Counted from the first letter of the stretch, positions 9,672 through 20,364 are shown. The stretch is 64,000 nt of DNA from an uncultured Saprospiraceae bacterium (GCA_937995755.1 CALKJD010000050.1:1-64000); one strand, 5' to 3'. Translations and numbers: made by a program. Notes: generated by a model from the letters alone, not told the origin.

Positions 9672-10817
9672 TTATTTCTTTCCTATCAGATATATTAATG
9701 CATCATCTAGGTGAGCACGCCAAAATTCATAATGATGGGCTTCTGGATACTCTTCATATCGATACTCATATCCTTTGTTTACTAGGATAGGTTTAAATTT
9801 TGCTAAGCTTTCTTGAATAGGAATTAAGTGGTCATAAATGCCGTGGTTGAGATATATACGAATAGGAGTTTTATCTGTAATTGAAAATCGCTGAAGGATA
9901 TCATCAGAAACATATCCAGAAAAAGCGCCCACATTTCCAAATATCTCAGGAGCTTCCAAAGCTAGAGATAATGAGATAGTGCCTCCATAACTCGAGCCAA
10001 GGACAACTGCTGATCCTTCGGCTGCAGATAGTCTACTATTCGTCTTTAGCCAAGGGTATAATTCTTCAATTACAAATGATTTAAATGGCCCTTGAAGTTC
10101 TTTGGCATATTCTTCAGTCCGCTTGTCCGGTGGTAGAAATACAGCAACCACTGGAGGTATTTTATCTTCATTAATCAGCTGGTCTAGTACATTAGCCATA
10201 TGGGCATACTTGAGGTAAGCGTATCCATCATTTACTAATACTAAAGGGTATTTGTCTGTTGATAATGCATATCCAGAAGGGTAGTATATTTTAAAGTTTC
10301 TTTCGGCATTTAGGTGCTTACTCTTGAGATTATATTCGCAAATCTGACCATGCGGTATTCCCTCTATATATTTCGTTTCTGTTTCGGGTTTGTATTTAGG
10401 CATTTGTAGCACAGAATTATCAGTGTCGCTACTTGCTATCAGAGTATTTTTAGGATCTACAAACCAATCCTGATTATTGGATACAAGCTTATATTGTACA
10501 TTGGCGGCAGGGTCTAGTACTAAGGGCAGATACCAAAAGTCAGTACCTTTGACATGAGTCATCTTCCCTTGATTAGGATCCCATCCATTAAAGTCGCCAG
10601 CTACAGCCATTTGTAATTTGGGACCCATGTATGTGATATAGGCTATAGTATCTTCCATCACTGGGGAAGCTTTATGTTTCTTCATAAGTCTATTTAATGT
10701 GGCTTCTCTATACTCTATGGAAGAGTTTTCTAAGCCACTAATTTCCTTGTCATATGATAGTGTGGCGCAGTTAGACAGCGTAAGGCTTAAGAGTATGCAG
10801 AATAGGAAGAATCTCAT
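9672..10817 (-). CDS. Putative esterase lipoprotein with N-terminal carbohydrate-binding-like domain
   Basis: The protein has 381 residues. The N-terminus has a lipoprotein signal with Cys17 (TLSNC). Residues about 65-125 (AGDFNGWDPN, VQYKLVSNNQDWFVDP) match the isoamylase-type early-set fold (CBM48/E-set). Residues about 170-380 are an alpha/beta hydrolase of the Esterase/Fes family: nucleophile S276 in GSSYGG, probable D329 (GIYDH) and H361 or H362 (EAHHYEFW). Related proteins hydrolyse ester bonds of siderophores or of acyl and feruloyl sugars; the substrate here cannot be set from sequence. It is probably anchored to a membrane and faces the periplasm or exterior. It appears monocistronic. 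Confidence 0.8.
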   Translation of the reverse strand: MRFFLFCILLSLTLSNCATLSYDKEISGLENSSIEYREATLNRLMKKHKASPVMEDTIAYITYMGPKLQMAVAGDFNGWDPNQGKMTHVKGTDFWYLPLVLDPAANVQYKLVSNNQDWFVDPKNTLIASSDTDNSVLQMPKYKPETETKYIEGIPHGQICEYNLKSKHLNAERNFKIYYPSGYALSTDKYPLVLVNDGYAYLKYAHMANVLDQLINEDKIPPVVAVFLPPDKRTEEYAKELQGPFKSFVIEELYPWLKTNSRLSAAEGSAVVLGSSYGGTISLSLALEAPEIFGNVGAFSGYVSDDILQRFSITDKTPIRIYLNHGIYDHLIPIQESLAKFKPILVNKGYEYRYEEYPEAHHYEFWRAHLDDALIYLIGKK

Positions 10818-10884
10818 GTTCTAGTAAATTGATGGTGCTGATATGTTAAGGATGTATCTTGCTCTCCTAGATGGGTTATGTAAG

Positions 10885-12423
10885 CTAAACTAATGTATTG
10901 CGTTGAATAACTTCTTGCAGGCTGATGCCTAATATTTTACTTTCCAGCCATGATAGTAAATCGAGATAAATAAAAGCTCTGCGTTCGTATGGATCTTTAG
11001 AAATTTCGGAGAATATAGTGTAGTAATTTTTGAATACCAAGCTGTGGTCCAGCTCACCTTTTGATTTTAAAGCGTGAAACATTTTCATAGCTTGCTTTAA
11101 GAAAATATTTATACTCATTTTTCGATTGAAGTATGAAGAGTAGGTCTGTAGTAAGTAATCGAGAATGTCATAATTCCCTAGTTCGTAATGACATATCAAT
11201 TGAAGGATTCTTGCATAGTCTTGTAGATCTTCTCTAAGGTTATTCAGTTCGTTGTTAATAATTTTGTTTAGGTATAGGATTCCTTTCGAAGGGTTATTGT
11301 CGCCTAGGTAGATCCAAGCAAATTTATAATACAATACCATTATTTTGTGATCGTCAAGTTTGTATTTGTATTTGCGAATTCTATGAAGTGTTTTAGGGAT
11401 GATAGAATTATTAGAATTAAAGTTGCCACTTAACATGATGTTGTCCAGTCGGCCAACATGTACATATAGGAATGAGATGATTTGTGTATTTGTATTGAAA
11501 GTGCCATATGCTTCCTTTCTTATGGCTTCTATTTTTTTTAAATATTTAGAATGAGTATGATGGTCTTTAGTGTGAACGGCAGAAGTGAGTACGTAATGAA
11601 TACCTCTGAAGTAAAGGTCAATATCTCTATTGATGATTGTTGGTTGACTATCAAGTAAGGCTACCCATTCTTTTGCGTATCTCATGCAAGAGTTAAAGTC
11701 TAGGAGAATATAGTTGTACCAAACACGTGATTGAACATAGTATATGCGTTCAATAAATCCGATTGCTTCCAGGTCGATTGGATTTAATTTTTCATAGTAG
11801 TATGATTTTAAATTTTCGGCTTCCTGTTTATTTTTTACATGTCCATTTTGAAGGTATTTGGCGTGCATGCGTATTCTTAAATTACTTAATCGTACAATGT
11901 GATTGGCATTTTGTTGTATGATTTCGCTTTCGTCGATCAATACCAATGCCCTGTTGCTTCCACTTCGAGTGATATGCCTTGTTTCTATTGTTTTTTCAAA
12001 TTCTATGATCGATAGTAGCATATAAGTCAGATGGTGTCTCTGGGCTAATATTCTGGCTTTCTTAAGTAATTTTAATGATTGTAAGTAGAGTCCTTTGCCA
12101 TACAGGATATGAGCATAGTCTATATATTCTCGCACTTTAAAATGAGCTCGCTTTTCTTTATGAACGACTCTAAGGCTCGCTATGATTTGTGAATATAGAT
12201 GTCTTTTTAAATTAGAAAATTGCGCTTTACTTATGTTCCCTAGATCAGTTAGTATTTGTTGTTCATTAAATTCCTTTTGTTTTTCGAGAATGTTAAAGAG
12301 TCTAATGAAAAGTACGTCCTCCGAGTTTTGAACTCTATTGATGTAGAGGCTGAAATGTCTCTTTTCTGCTTTGGTTAATGACTTTATTAAATTAAATACT
12401 TGTATAGATTGTGAGATAGGCAT
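10885..12423 (-). CDS. Conserved helical-repeat protein of unknown function
   Basis: The protein has 512 residues, no signal peptide and no membrane segment. The N-terminus (IKSLTKAEKRHFSLYINR) followed by long amphipathic helices rich in Leu, Tyr and Lys resembles an unnamed Bacteroidota family with TPR-like helical hairpins. No catalytic motif is visible. A soluble protein-protein interaction scaffold is the likeliest role, but the partner is unknown. It ends 67 bp from the esterase gene on the same strand and is divergent from the P-II gene. Confidence 0.65.
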   Translation of the reverse strand: MPISQSIQVFNLIKSLTKAEKRHFSLYINRVQNSEDVLFIRLFNILEKQKEFNEQQILTDLGNISKAQFSNLKRHLYSQIIASLRVVHKEKRAHFKVREYIDYAHILYGKGLYLQSLKLLKKARILAQRHHLTYMLLSIIEFEKTIETRHITRSGSNRALVLIDESEIIQQNANHIVRLSNLRIRMHAKYLQNGHVKNKQEAENLKSYYYEKLNPIDLEAIGFIERIYYVQSRVWYNYILLDFNSCMRYAKEWVALLDSQPTIINRDIDLYFRGIHYVLTSAVHTKDHHTHSKYLKKIEAIRKEAYGTFNTNTQIISFLYVHVGRLDNIMLSGNFNSNNSIIPKTLHRIRKYKYKLDDHKIMVLYYKFAWIYLGDNNPSKGILYLNKIINNELNNLREDLQDYARILQLICHYELGNYDILDYLLQTYSSYFNRKMSINIFLKQAMKMFHALKSKGELDHSLVFKNYYTIFSEISKDPYERRAFIYLDLLSWLESKILGISLQEVIQRNTLV

Positions 12424-12569
12424 AACAATTATTTTTTTATAAAGTATTGAATTGCAGTTGTTAAGGTAGTTTTATTTCTTTTGAGGTGTAACAAAAATAA
12501 TATAATTAGTTGATTTAGGCTACTCATTCTCTTTTATCATTGTATTCAAAGAAGAGAAGGGCATTCACC

Positions 12570-12914
12570 ATGAAAAAAATAGAAGCAATAGTACGAGCAT
12601 CCAAATTTGAAGATGTAAAAGAAGCATTAGCTGAGAAGGAGATTAACTTCTTCACGTTTTACGAAGTCAAGGGGTATGGTCATCAAATTGGAAAGAGCAG
12701 ATCCTATAGAGGGACCATCTATGATGTTGGATATATTGCTCGAATCAAGTTAGAGATTTTGGTCGGTATGGATTTTCTTGATGTAGCTATCAAGGCTATC
12801 GAGTCAGCTGCTCATACAGGAGAAAAGGGAGATGGGCTTATCTACGTCAGTGACTTGGAGAAGACTATTAATATTAGAACAGGAAGTATAGGCAGTGATG
12901 CAGTCAATTCATAA
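12570..12914 (+). CDS. glnK: P-II nitrogen regulatory protein
   Basis: I chose the ATG at 12570 (114 residues, the normal P-II length) over the upstream TTG at 12540. A purine-rich AGAGAAGGG stretch precedes it. Residues MKKIEAIVRASKFEDVKEAL form the first beta-alpha unit. The T-loop has YRGTIYD with Tyr at position 51, the uridylylation site in classical GlnB/GlnK. The ATP/2-oxoglutarate loops (GEKGDGLIYV) are present. P-II proteins report nitrogen and carbon status and block AmtB channels by inserting the T-loop. The gene lies 33 bp before an ammonium channel gene, which supports a GlnK role. Whether Tyr51 is modified cannot be told. Confidence 0.93.
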   Translation: MKKIEAIVRASKFEDVKEALAEKEINFFTFYEVKGYGHQIGKSRSYRGTIYDVGYIARIKLEILVGMDFLDVAIKAIESAAHTGEKGDGLIYVSDLEKTINIRTGSIGSDAVNS

Positions 12915-12947
12915 TTCATAATAGACAGAAGTAAAGGAGAAGATACG

Positions 12948-14201
12948 ATGGAAGATTCATTAACCATAGCCAAGGAAGCATTAGCCGCTGCAGAAAACGC
13001 CAATTTTGTCGCTAATAATTTGTGGATGTTGATGTCAACAGTCTTGGTATTTATCATGCACCTTGGGTTTGCTGCATTGGAGTCAGGTTTTGTACAAAGA
13101 AAAAATGTAGTAAATATTTTATTTAAAAATATTATGGTTGTGTCTATAGGAATATTGACATATTACTTCATTGGCTTCAATCTTATGTATCCTGGTGTAG
13201 AAGGTGGTGTCATAGCATTTGGAGGATTTGGTCTAAGGACTATGGAAGGGGCAGGTGATCTAATTGAATATGCTAATGGTCAATATTCTTATTATACAGA
13301 TTTTATTTTTCAGGGCATGTTTGCTGCGACGTGCTGTACTATTGTGTCAGGTGCAGTAGCGGAACGAGTGAAATTGCTACCGTTTTTAATTTTTTGTGTA
13401 TTTTTTGTTTCTATATCATATCCTATTACTGGATATTGGAAATGGGGCTCAGGATGGTTGGATGCTAAAGGTTTTTATGATTTCGCAGGTTCTACGCTAG
13501 TGCATTCCGTTGGTGGATGGGGTGCACTAGCAGGAGCCATTTTAGTCGGTCCGAGATTGGGGAAATATACCAAAAAAGGAATTGTGCCCATCACTGGTCA
13601 TAGTATGCCTCTCGCAACGGTGGGTGTGTTTTTGCTTTGGTTTGGATGGTTTGGGTTTAATGGAGGTTCAGTTTTATCTGCAGATCCAAAAATGGTTTCT
13701 CTCGTTTTTGTAACGACATCGATAGCAGCAGCCGCAGGATGTATTGGGGCATTTATAGTTTCCAAACTTGTGTATAAATCGTATGACTTGGGTATGGCGC
13801 TTAATGGAATTTTAGGCGGCTTGGTTGGTGTCACGGCAAGTGCAGATGGGGTTTCTGTAGTGGACGCTCTGCTAATTGGATTGATCGCTGGAGCAATCAT
13901 ACCATTATCTATTAGCTTTTTTGATAAAATGAAAATCGACGATCCTGTTGGAGCTACTTCTGTCCATTTAGTTTGTGGAATATGGGGTACTATTGCCGTT
14001 GCATTATTTGGAGATTATGATGATGGAATAGGCACTTTAGGCATCCAACTATTAGGTGTTGGTGTGGTTGGTTTATTTACTTTCTCATTCGCTTTTCTTG
14101 TGTTTTTCTTACTTAAGATTACTGTAGGAATTAGAGTAGACAAGGAAGAAGAAATGATAGGTTTGGATATAGGAGAGCATCAAGCAGTGGCCTATTCGTA
14201 A
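12948..14201 (+). CDS. amtB: Ammonium transporter
   Basis: The protein has 417 residues and about 11 membrane segments. The Amt signature region (GGWGALAGAILVGPR) and the paired pore histidines (LVHSVGGWG and SVHLVCGIWG) are present. It conducts ammonia/ammonium across the inner membrane. A good ribosome site (AAAGGAGAAG) precedes the ATG. It follows the P-II gene, the usual glnK-amtB order, and is 32 bp before gltB, so uptake, sensing and assimilation are probably in one transcript. The short hydrophilic C-tail (VDKEEEMIGLDIGEH) is the normal P-II-contacting region. Confidence 0.95.
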   Translation: MEDSLTIAKEALAAAENANFVANNLWMLMSTVLVFIMHLGFAALESGFVQRKNVVNILFKNIMVVSIGILTYYFIGFNLMYPGVEGGVIAFGGFGLRTMEGAGDLIEYANGQYSYYTDFIFQGMFAATCCTIVSGAVAERVKLLPFLIFCVFFVSISYPITGYWKWGSGWLDAKGFYDFAGSTLVHSVGGWGALAGAILVGPRLGKYTKKGIVPITGHSMPLATVGVFLLWFGWFGFNGGSVLSADPKMVSLVFVTTSIAAAAGCIGAFIVSKLVYKSYDLGMALNGILGGLVGVTASADGVSVVDALLIGLIAGAIIPLSISFFDKMKIDDPVGATSVHLVCGIWGTIAVALFGDYDDGIGTLGIQLLGVGVVGLFTFSFAFLVFFLLKITVGIRVDKEEEMIGLDIGEHQAVAYS

Positions 14202-14233
14202 TATAAATAAATGAAAAGTATAGAATTAAGAAT

Positions 14234-17200
14234 ATGAAAGAGCCATATGGTCAACAGAGATTAGGTCTATATACTCCAGAACTAGAGAAAGACTCTTGTG
14301 GAGTAGGCCTGGTATGTGATCTGAAGGCAATACCTACTAGATATATAGTAGATTCGGCTCTAACCATTTTAGAGAATATGGAGCACAGAGGTGCTTATGG
14401 CGCAGAGGAAAATACTGGAGACGGTGCAGGAATTTTGGTTCAAATTCCCCATTTGTTTTTTAAAACTTTCGCACTTCGCAGCGAAATTAATATACCGTGC
14501 TCCAGATTTTATGGAGTCGGTATGTTTTTTTTTCCGAAGGATCCAATAAAAAAGAATTTCTGTAAATCCATCATACGAAAATATATCTATTTGTATGATA
14601 TGGTTACAGTTATAACCAGAGAAGTGCCAGTAGATAATACTATGATTGGCTCTATGGCTTTGGAGTCAGAGCCAGATATGGAACAGTGGTTTGTTAAATA
14701 TAAAGACCATGACCAAAATGGAGATTTAGAGAACCAATTATTTTTTTTGAGATCTTCAATACTCAATGATACTTATCAGCAAGATGCTGCCCTTATAGAT
14801 GATTTTTATATTTCCTCTTTCTCATCAAAGACCATTGTTTATAAAGGGCAGCTATCTGCTGTTCAGCTTAGAGGGTATTTTTTGGATCTGCAAGATGATA
14901 GGTTTACCAGCGCAGTAGCTATAGTACATAGTAGATTTAGTACTAATACAGTTCCGAAGTGGAAGTTGGCGCAGCCCTTTAGGTGTATTTCGCATAATGG
15001 GGAGATCAATACAATTCAAGGCAATATTAATTGGTGGGAGGCAAGAGAAAAGCAGTTGAATATATCTGAGACTTTGGACTCTAAGTTAAGAAACGTATTG
15101 CCTATATGTGATCCTTATATATCGGACTCTGGAAATTTTGACAACGTCGCCGAATTTCTATTAAGAAGTGGTCGTTCGCTACCTCATGCCTTGATGATGA
15201 TGATACCAGAGGCATGGCAAAATGACGATTCTTTACCTTCGTATAAAAAATCGTTTTATGAGTATCATGATGCTATCATGGAGCCTTGGGATGGACCCGC
15301 TTCGATATGCTTTACGGATGGTACCATAGTAGGGGCGGCATTGGATAGGAATGGACTACGACCTTCGAGATACTTAATTACAGAAGATGATATAATTGTA
15401 CTCGGTAGTGAAGCTGGCTGCTTGAGCATAGATCCATCTAGGATAGTAAAAAAATCACGATTGGAGCCTGGGAAAATGTTGGTAATCGACTTGGATGAAA
15501 AAAGAATAATAGCGGACGAAGAAGTGAAGTCTACTATCTGTAAGCGCTATCCATATCAAGATTGGATCGAAAAGCAAACAGTATATGTCGATGATTTGAA
15601 AAGTAGTGGTCCGAGGCGTAAAGAAGTTGATTTCGATAATATAGTTAGAAATCAGTTGGCCTTTGGTTTTAGTCGAGAAGACGAAGATCTCATTTTGCAA
15701 ATCATGGCAGTGCAAGGAAAAGAGCCAATTGGTTCAATGGGAGCAGACGTTCCTTTGGCTATTTTATCGAAAATTGCTCAACACCCATCCAATTATTTTA
15801 AACAACAATTTGCTCAAGTTACTAATCCGCCTATCGATTCATTAAGAGAGAAATTTTACATGTCTCTAAAAACCTATTTGGGGGGGTCTGGCAAAATCGT
15901 AGATGTAGGCGAAGATGAAGCAGCTGTGCTGCGATTAGATTCTCCTATATTAACACGCGAAGTATTTGATCGATTAGAATACCTAGATGATTCAAATTTT
16001 TCTTTTTCGAGAGTTTCTTTAAGGTTCAAAGAAGAGGAAGGTATTGAAGCTGCTTTAAATAGAATTAATAATGAAGTGGAAATGATAGCGCATGATAGTA
16101 ATATCATTTGTCTATCAGATATTGAGGTTGATGAACATTATTTAGCAGTACCAACCCTTTTGGCTATAGGGAGTGTACACCACTTCATGATTTCACGAGG
16201 TAAGCGTAAGACTATTTCTCTTATAGTAGAAGGTGGAGATATTTGGGAAACACATCATTTCGCTACGTTGCTATCTTATGGAGCGGATGCAATTTTTCCA
16301 TATCTAGCCTATCAAAGCTGTCAGGTCATTGCTAGAAAATGGCATAATGAAGATGAGGAATTTTTGATGGCGTCTTATACTAAAGCGGCAGAAAAAGGCT
16401 TGCTTAAGATTATGTCTAAGCTGGGGGTGTCCACTATTAATTCTTATAGAGGTGCACAAACATTTGAAGCATTAGGAGTTTCTCAGTCGGTAGTGTCAAA
16501 GTGTTTTAAGGGAACAATTAGTAGAGTAGGAGGGATGGATTTCGTAGGGTTTCAAAAGGAATTAAATACGAAACATCGCCTGGCATTTGGAGGTTTACGT
16601 CAAAATGTATTACCAGATATAGGCCTTCATCAATGGAAGAGGAAGGGTGAGTTTCATTTGTTTAATCCACAGTCAATTCACTTACTTCAGCATGCTGTAC
16701 AACGTAATGATTTTTCAACGTACAAGTTGTTCGCTAAGGAAATAGATAAGGTCTCAAGAAATGCAAGTACGCTTAGATCATTTTTGAAAATTAAAAGAAG
16801 TAATAAATCTATCTCCATAGATAAAGTAGAGTCTGTAGAAAAAATACTTACACGATTTGCTACTGGGGCTATGTCATTTGGTTCTATAAGTCATGAAGCA
16901 CATAGTACTCTTGCTATAGCTATGAATAGAATTGGAGGAAAAAGTAATAGTGGAGAAGGAGGTGAAGATGAGTTTAGGTTTATGTCGCTTGAAAATGGAG
17001 ATAGTATGATGTCTGCCATAAAGCAAGTAGCATCTGGTAGGTTTGGCGTAACGATCAACTATCTTACAAATGCCAAAGAGATACAGATTAAAATGGCGCA
17101 AGGTGCTAAGCCAGGAGAGGGAGGGCAATTGCCAGGGCATAAAGTAGATGATAATATAGCCAGAGTTAGAAATAGTACTCCTGGTGTGGGTTTAATATCG

Positions 17201-18733
17201 CCACCCCCACATCATGATATATATAGTATTGAAGATCTTGCACAGCTAATATTTGACCTTAAAAATGCGAATCAAGAGGCTCGTATAAGTGTAAAGCTGG
17301 TGTCCAAAATGGGAGTAGGTGTTATTGCTTCTGGAGTTGCTAAGGCTCATGCTGATCATATTTTAATTAGTGGTGCGGATGGAGGTACTGGAGCATCACC
17401 ATTGAGTTCGATTAGACACACTGGTTTGCCTTGGGAATTAGGATTGTCTGAAGCCCATCAAACTCTGGTTAAAAATAAGTTGAGAGATCGCGTTGTATTA
17501 CAAGCAGATGGACAAATGCGAACAGGTAGAGATATAGCCATAGCTACGATGTTAGGTGCCGAAGAATGGGGCATTGCTACAGCTGCGCTTGTAGTGGAAG
17601 GGTGTATAATGATGCGGAAATGCCACCTAAATACTTGTCCAGTAGGAATCGCAACTCAGGACAAAGAATTGCGAAAGAAGTTTAATGGTAAAGTGGAACA
17701 TTTAGTTAATTACTTCCACTTTTTGGCTCATCATCTAAGGGGAATAATGGCAGATGTTGGCGTGAGTTCAGTCAATGATTTAGTGGGGAGAACGGACTTA
17801 TTAGAAATAGCAAATACTGACAATCATTGGAAAACAAGAGACTTGAACCTCGAAGCGTTACTGTATAAGTTTGAACCTGGCAGTGATCAGACTATGTATG
17901 CATCACAGAAGCAAAATCATGAGTTGGAGCATGTTTTAGATCGCGAGCTTATAATGCAGACTACTTTGGCGCGATCAAATAATAGTGAAGTCAACAGAGT
18001 ATTCAAAATAGAAAGTACGAATAGGGCAGTAGGTACTATGCTATCTAATGAAATAGCAAAAATGTATGGTTCTAAAGGAATGCAGAAGAGAAGCCTTAAT
18101 ATTCATTTTAGAGGTAGCGCTGGTCAAAGTTTTGGCGCTTTTGCGGCTCATGGATTAAGCTTGGTACTGGAAGGGGAAGCCAACGATTATGTAGCTAAGG
18201 GTCTGAGTGGTGCTGAGATTACTATCCTACCAGATAGGAATAGCAAATTCGCTTCACATAAAAATATAATACTCGGCAATGTTGCATTGTATGGTGCTAC
18301 ATCTGGAGAGTTAATGATAAGAGGAATGGCCGGAGATAGATTCGGTGTTCGTAATAGTGGTGCTCATGCTGTTGTAGAAGGTATTGGACATAACGGGTGT
18401 GAATACATGACTGGAGGAAGTGTAATTGTCTTAGGTAGCATAGGTAATAATTTTGGGGCAGGTATGAGCGGAGGATATGCTTTTATTTATTCAAGTCAAG
18501 ATGAGATACTTCGAAATATTAATCATGAAATGGTTTCTGTGGATACCCTGGAAGTAGCGGACGAAGTATTCTTAAGAGACAAGATTAAAAAGTTTTATGA
18601 GCTAACTAATAGCAATGTTGCTTTAAATATATTAACGGATTGGGAATTGTTGAAATTAAATTTCATAAAGATTTTCCCAAAAGAATTAAAAGCCATATTA
18701 AAAGCCAAAGATCATTCAGTAGTGCTTGCGTAG
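14234..18733 (+). CDS. gltB: Glutamate synthase, large (alpha) subunit
   Basis: The 1499 residues match the family length. A 21-residue propeptide precedes Cys22 (KDSCGVGL), the N-terminal nucleophile of the glutaminase domain. The central domain and the FMN-binding synthase domain (ATGAMSFGSISHEAH; GEGGEDEFRF; GADGGTGASP) follow. Cysteines 1124, 1130 and 1135 (C-x5-C-x4-C) are the 3Fe-4S ligands. The C-terminal beta-helix GXGXG domain closes the protein. It transfers the amide nitrogen of glutamine to 2-oxoglutarate, giving two glutamates, using electrons passed by GltD, which is encoded 49 bp downstream. The placement with P-II and AmtB fits nitrogen-regulated expression. Confidence 0.97.
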   Translation: MKEPYGQQRLGLYTPELEKDSCGVGLVCDLKAIPTRYIVDSALTILENMEHRGAYGAEENTGDGAGILVQIPHLFFKTFALRSEINIPCSRFYGVGMFFFPKDPIKKNFCKSIIRKYIYLYDMVTVITREVPVDNTMIGSMALESEPDMEQWFVKYKDHDQNGDLENQLFFLRSSILNDTYQQDAALIDDFYISSFSSKTIVYKGQLSAVQLRGYFLDLQDDRFTSAVAIVHSRFSTNTVPKWKLAQPFRCISHNGEINTIQGNINWWEAREKQLNISETLDSKLRNVLPICDPYISDSGNFDNVAEFLLRSGRSLPHALMMMIPEAWQNDDSLPSYKKSFYEYHDAIMEPWDGPASICFTDGTIVGAALDRNGLRPSRYLITEDDIIVLGSEAGCLSIDPSRIVKKSRLEPGKMLVIDLDEKRIIADEEVKSTICKRYPYQDWIEKQTVYVDDLKSSGPRRKEVDFDNIVRNQLAFGFSREDEDLILQIMAVQGKEPIGSMGADVPLAILSKIAQHPSNYFKQQFAQVTNPPIDSLREKFYMSLKTYLGGSGKIVDVGEDEAAVLRLDSPILTREVFDRLEYLDDSNFSFSRVSLRFKEEEGIEAALNRINNEVEMIAHDSNIICLSDIEVDEHYLAVPTLLAIGSVHHFMISRGKRKTISLIVEGGDIWETHHFATLLSYGADAIFPYLAYQSCQVIARKWHNEDEEFLMASYTKAAEKGLLKIMSKLGVSTINSYRGAQTFEALGVSQSVVSKCFKGTISRVGGMDFVGFQKELNTKHRLAFGGLRQNVLPDIGLHQWKRKGEFHLFNPQSIHLLQHAVQRNDFSTYKLFAKEIDKVSRNASTLRSFLKIKRSNKSISIDKVESVEKILTRFATGAMSFGSISHEAHSTLAIAMNRIGGKSNSGEGGEDEFRFMSLENGDSMMSAIKQVASGRFGVTINYLTNAKEIQIKMAQGAKPGEGGQLPGHKVDDNIARVRNSTPGVGLISPPPHHDIYSIEDLAQLIFDLKNANQEARISVKLVSKMGVGVIASGVAKAHADHILISGADGGTGASPLSSIRHTGLPWELGLSEAHQTLVKNKLRDRVVLQADGQMRTGRDIAIATMLGAEEWGIATAALVVEGCIMMRKCHLNTCPVGIATQDKELRKKFNGKVEHLVNYFHFLAHHLRGIMADVGVSSVNDLVGRTDLLEIANTDNHWKTRDLNLEALLYKFEPGSDQTMYASQKQNHELEHVLDRELIMQTTLARSNNSEVNRVFKIESTNRAVGTMLSNEIAKMYGSKGMQKRSLNIHFRGSAGQSFGAFAAHGLSLVLEGEANDYVAKGLSGAEITILPDRNSKFASHKNIILGNVALYGATSGELMIRGMAGDRFGVRNSGAHAVVEGIGHNGCEYMTGGSVIVLGSIGNNFGAGMSGGYAFIYSSQDEILRNINHEMVSVDTLEVADEVFLRDKIKKFYELTNSNVALNILTDWELLKLNFIKIFPKELKAILKAKDHSVVLA

Positions 18734-18782
18734 TCCCAGGAATTGTTGCAATTCTTAATAGAAAAATAAAACGAATACGATT

Positions 18783-20240
18783 ATGGCTGAAATTAACGGA
18801 TTTAGATTGTTCAAAAGAGAATTGCCTGACAATGAAAGTTCAAAGGAGAGAGTGAAACATTGGAATGAATTTTCCGAAACAGTGAGTGAAGATTTACTAC
18901 ACCAGCAGTCATCGAGGTGCATGGATTGTGGTGTTCCATTTTGTCATAATGGATGTCCATTAGGGAATCTTATTCCTGATTTTAATGAAGCCGTAAATAA
19001 TGAAGAGTGGAAGTCTGCTTATGATATATTGTCAACAACTAATAATTTTCCTGAGTTTACAGGAAGGATTTGTCCAGCGCCTTGCGAAGCCTCGTGTGTA
19101 TTAAATATTAATAGTGATCCTGTTACGATAGAGTTTATCGAAAAATCTATAATTGAAAAGGCCTTTGAAGAAGGGTGGGTGTTGCCCAAAAAGAGAATAC
19201 CACGAAATGGAATAAAGGTGGCTATTGTAGGCTCCGGTCCAGCAGGTATGACTGTTGCTGATGAACTAAATAATTTTGGTTACGATATAGATGTTTATGA
19301 GAGAAATGAAAAGATTGGAGGATTGTTACGATATGGTATACCAGATTTTAAATTAGAGAAAAAAATAATCGATAGACGAGTAGAGGTAATGAAGTCATCT
19401 GGCATCAATATGAAGACATCTATCAATGTTGGGTTTGATATATTGGGTCACGAATTGTTAGACAGTTATGATGCGATTGTCCTTACAGGGGGTGCTTCAG
19501 TAGCGAGAGATTTGCCTATTAGAGGTAGGCATTACAATGGTGTTCATTTTGCTATGGATTATTTGTCTGAGAATAACAAAAAAATATCAGGTGAAAATGC
19601 TAACAGCGAAACCATAATAAATGTAAGAAACAAACACGTAGTGGTGATAGGTGGAGGTGATACAGGTGCTGATTGCGTAGGTACTTCTAATAGATTGGAT
19701 GCCAAGTCTGTAACACAGATTGAGTTGTTGTCTAAACCACCTTCGATAAGAAGCGATGATGATCTATGGCCCAATTGGCCTATGGTGTTGAAGACAAGTA
19801 GTTCGCACGAGGAAGGTTGTAATAGGCAATGGGCAATTTTGACAAAAAGTTTTGTTTCTGATGATGGTATTAATTTATCAGGAATAGAGTTGGTGGATGT
19901 CGAATGGCAAATAGGTGAAAATGGGAATAGTACTATGGTAGAAGTCATAGGATCGAAAAGGGTTATTCCGTGTGATGTGGCTTTTTTAGCGATTGGTTTT
20001 TTGCATACACAAAAGGAAGGGTTAATTGATCAACTGGGAGTGAAATTGGATAAGAAGGGTAATGTGAAAGCACAAAATTATAAAACTTCAGAATCTAATA
20101 TTTATGCTGCAGGCGATATCCGTAGAGGACAGTCATTAGTAGTTTGGGCAATAGCGGAGGGAAGAGGTGCTGCACTTAGCCTACACAGTGATTTTAGTGG
20201 AGTAGCTCATGATCAAGAAGTTTCAGTATTAGCAGTATAG
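18783..20240 (+). CDS. gltD: Glutamate synthase, small (beta) subunit
   Basis: The protein has 485 residues. The N-terminal Cys clusters (CMDCGVPFCHNGCP and CPAPCEASC) bind 4Fe-4S centres. The first FAD-binding Rossmann motif is VAIVGSGPAGM (near 147), the NAD(P)H Rossmann motif is VVVIGGGDTGADC (near 288), and the final FAD motif is IYAAGDIRRGQSLV. It takes electrons from NAD(P)H and feeds them to GltB. It is the last gene of the glnK-amtB-gltB-gltD group and is followed by a terminator hairpin. Confidence 0.96.
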   Translation: MAEINGFRLFKRELPDNESSKERVKHWNEFSETVSEDLLHQQSSRCMDCGVPFCHNGCPLGNLIPDFNEAVNNEEWKSAYDILSTTNNFPEFTGRICPAPCEASCVLNINSDPVTIEFIEKSIIEKAFEEGWVLPKKRIPRNGIKVAIVGSGPAGMTVADELNNFGYDIDVYERNEKIGGLLRYGIPDFKLEKKIIDRRVEVMKSSGINMKTSINVGFDILGHELLDSYDAIVLTGGASVARDLPIRGRHYNGVHFAMDYLSENNKKISGENANSETIINVRNKHVVVIGGGDTGADCVGTSNRLDAKSVTQIELLSKPPSIRSDDDLWPNWPMVLKTSSSHEEGCNRQWAILTKSFVSDDGINLSGIELVDVEWQIGENGNSTMVEVIGSKRVIPCDVAFLAIGFLHTQKEGLIDQLGVKLDKKGNVKAQNYKTSESNIYAAGDIRRGQSLVVWAIAEGRGAALSLHSDFSGVAHDQEVSVLAV

Positions 20241-20325
20241 AAGATTTAGGTAGTAGAGTAGAGGTAAGTACCATGTAATTGCTCTTGCGATGATTAAGGC
20301 TATTTTTAGGTCTTATCAAAGAAAT

Positions 20326-20364
20326 GATACAGCACTCAAAATTATAGATTTTAAGTGCTGTATC
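20326..20364. terminator. Terminator hairpin between gltD and degP
   Basis: GATACAGCACT (20326-20336) pairs perfectly with AGTGCTGTATC (20354-20364). After one mismatch the stem continues with AAAAT/ATTTT. It lies between convergent genes, so it can end transcripts from both sides; the A/T pairs flank the loop rather than forming a strong U-tract. Confidence 0.55.
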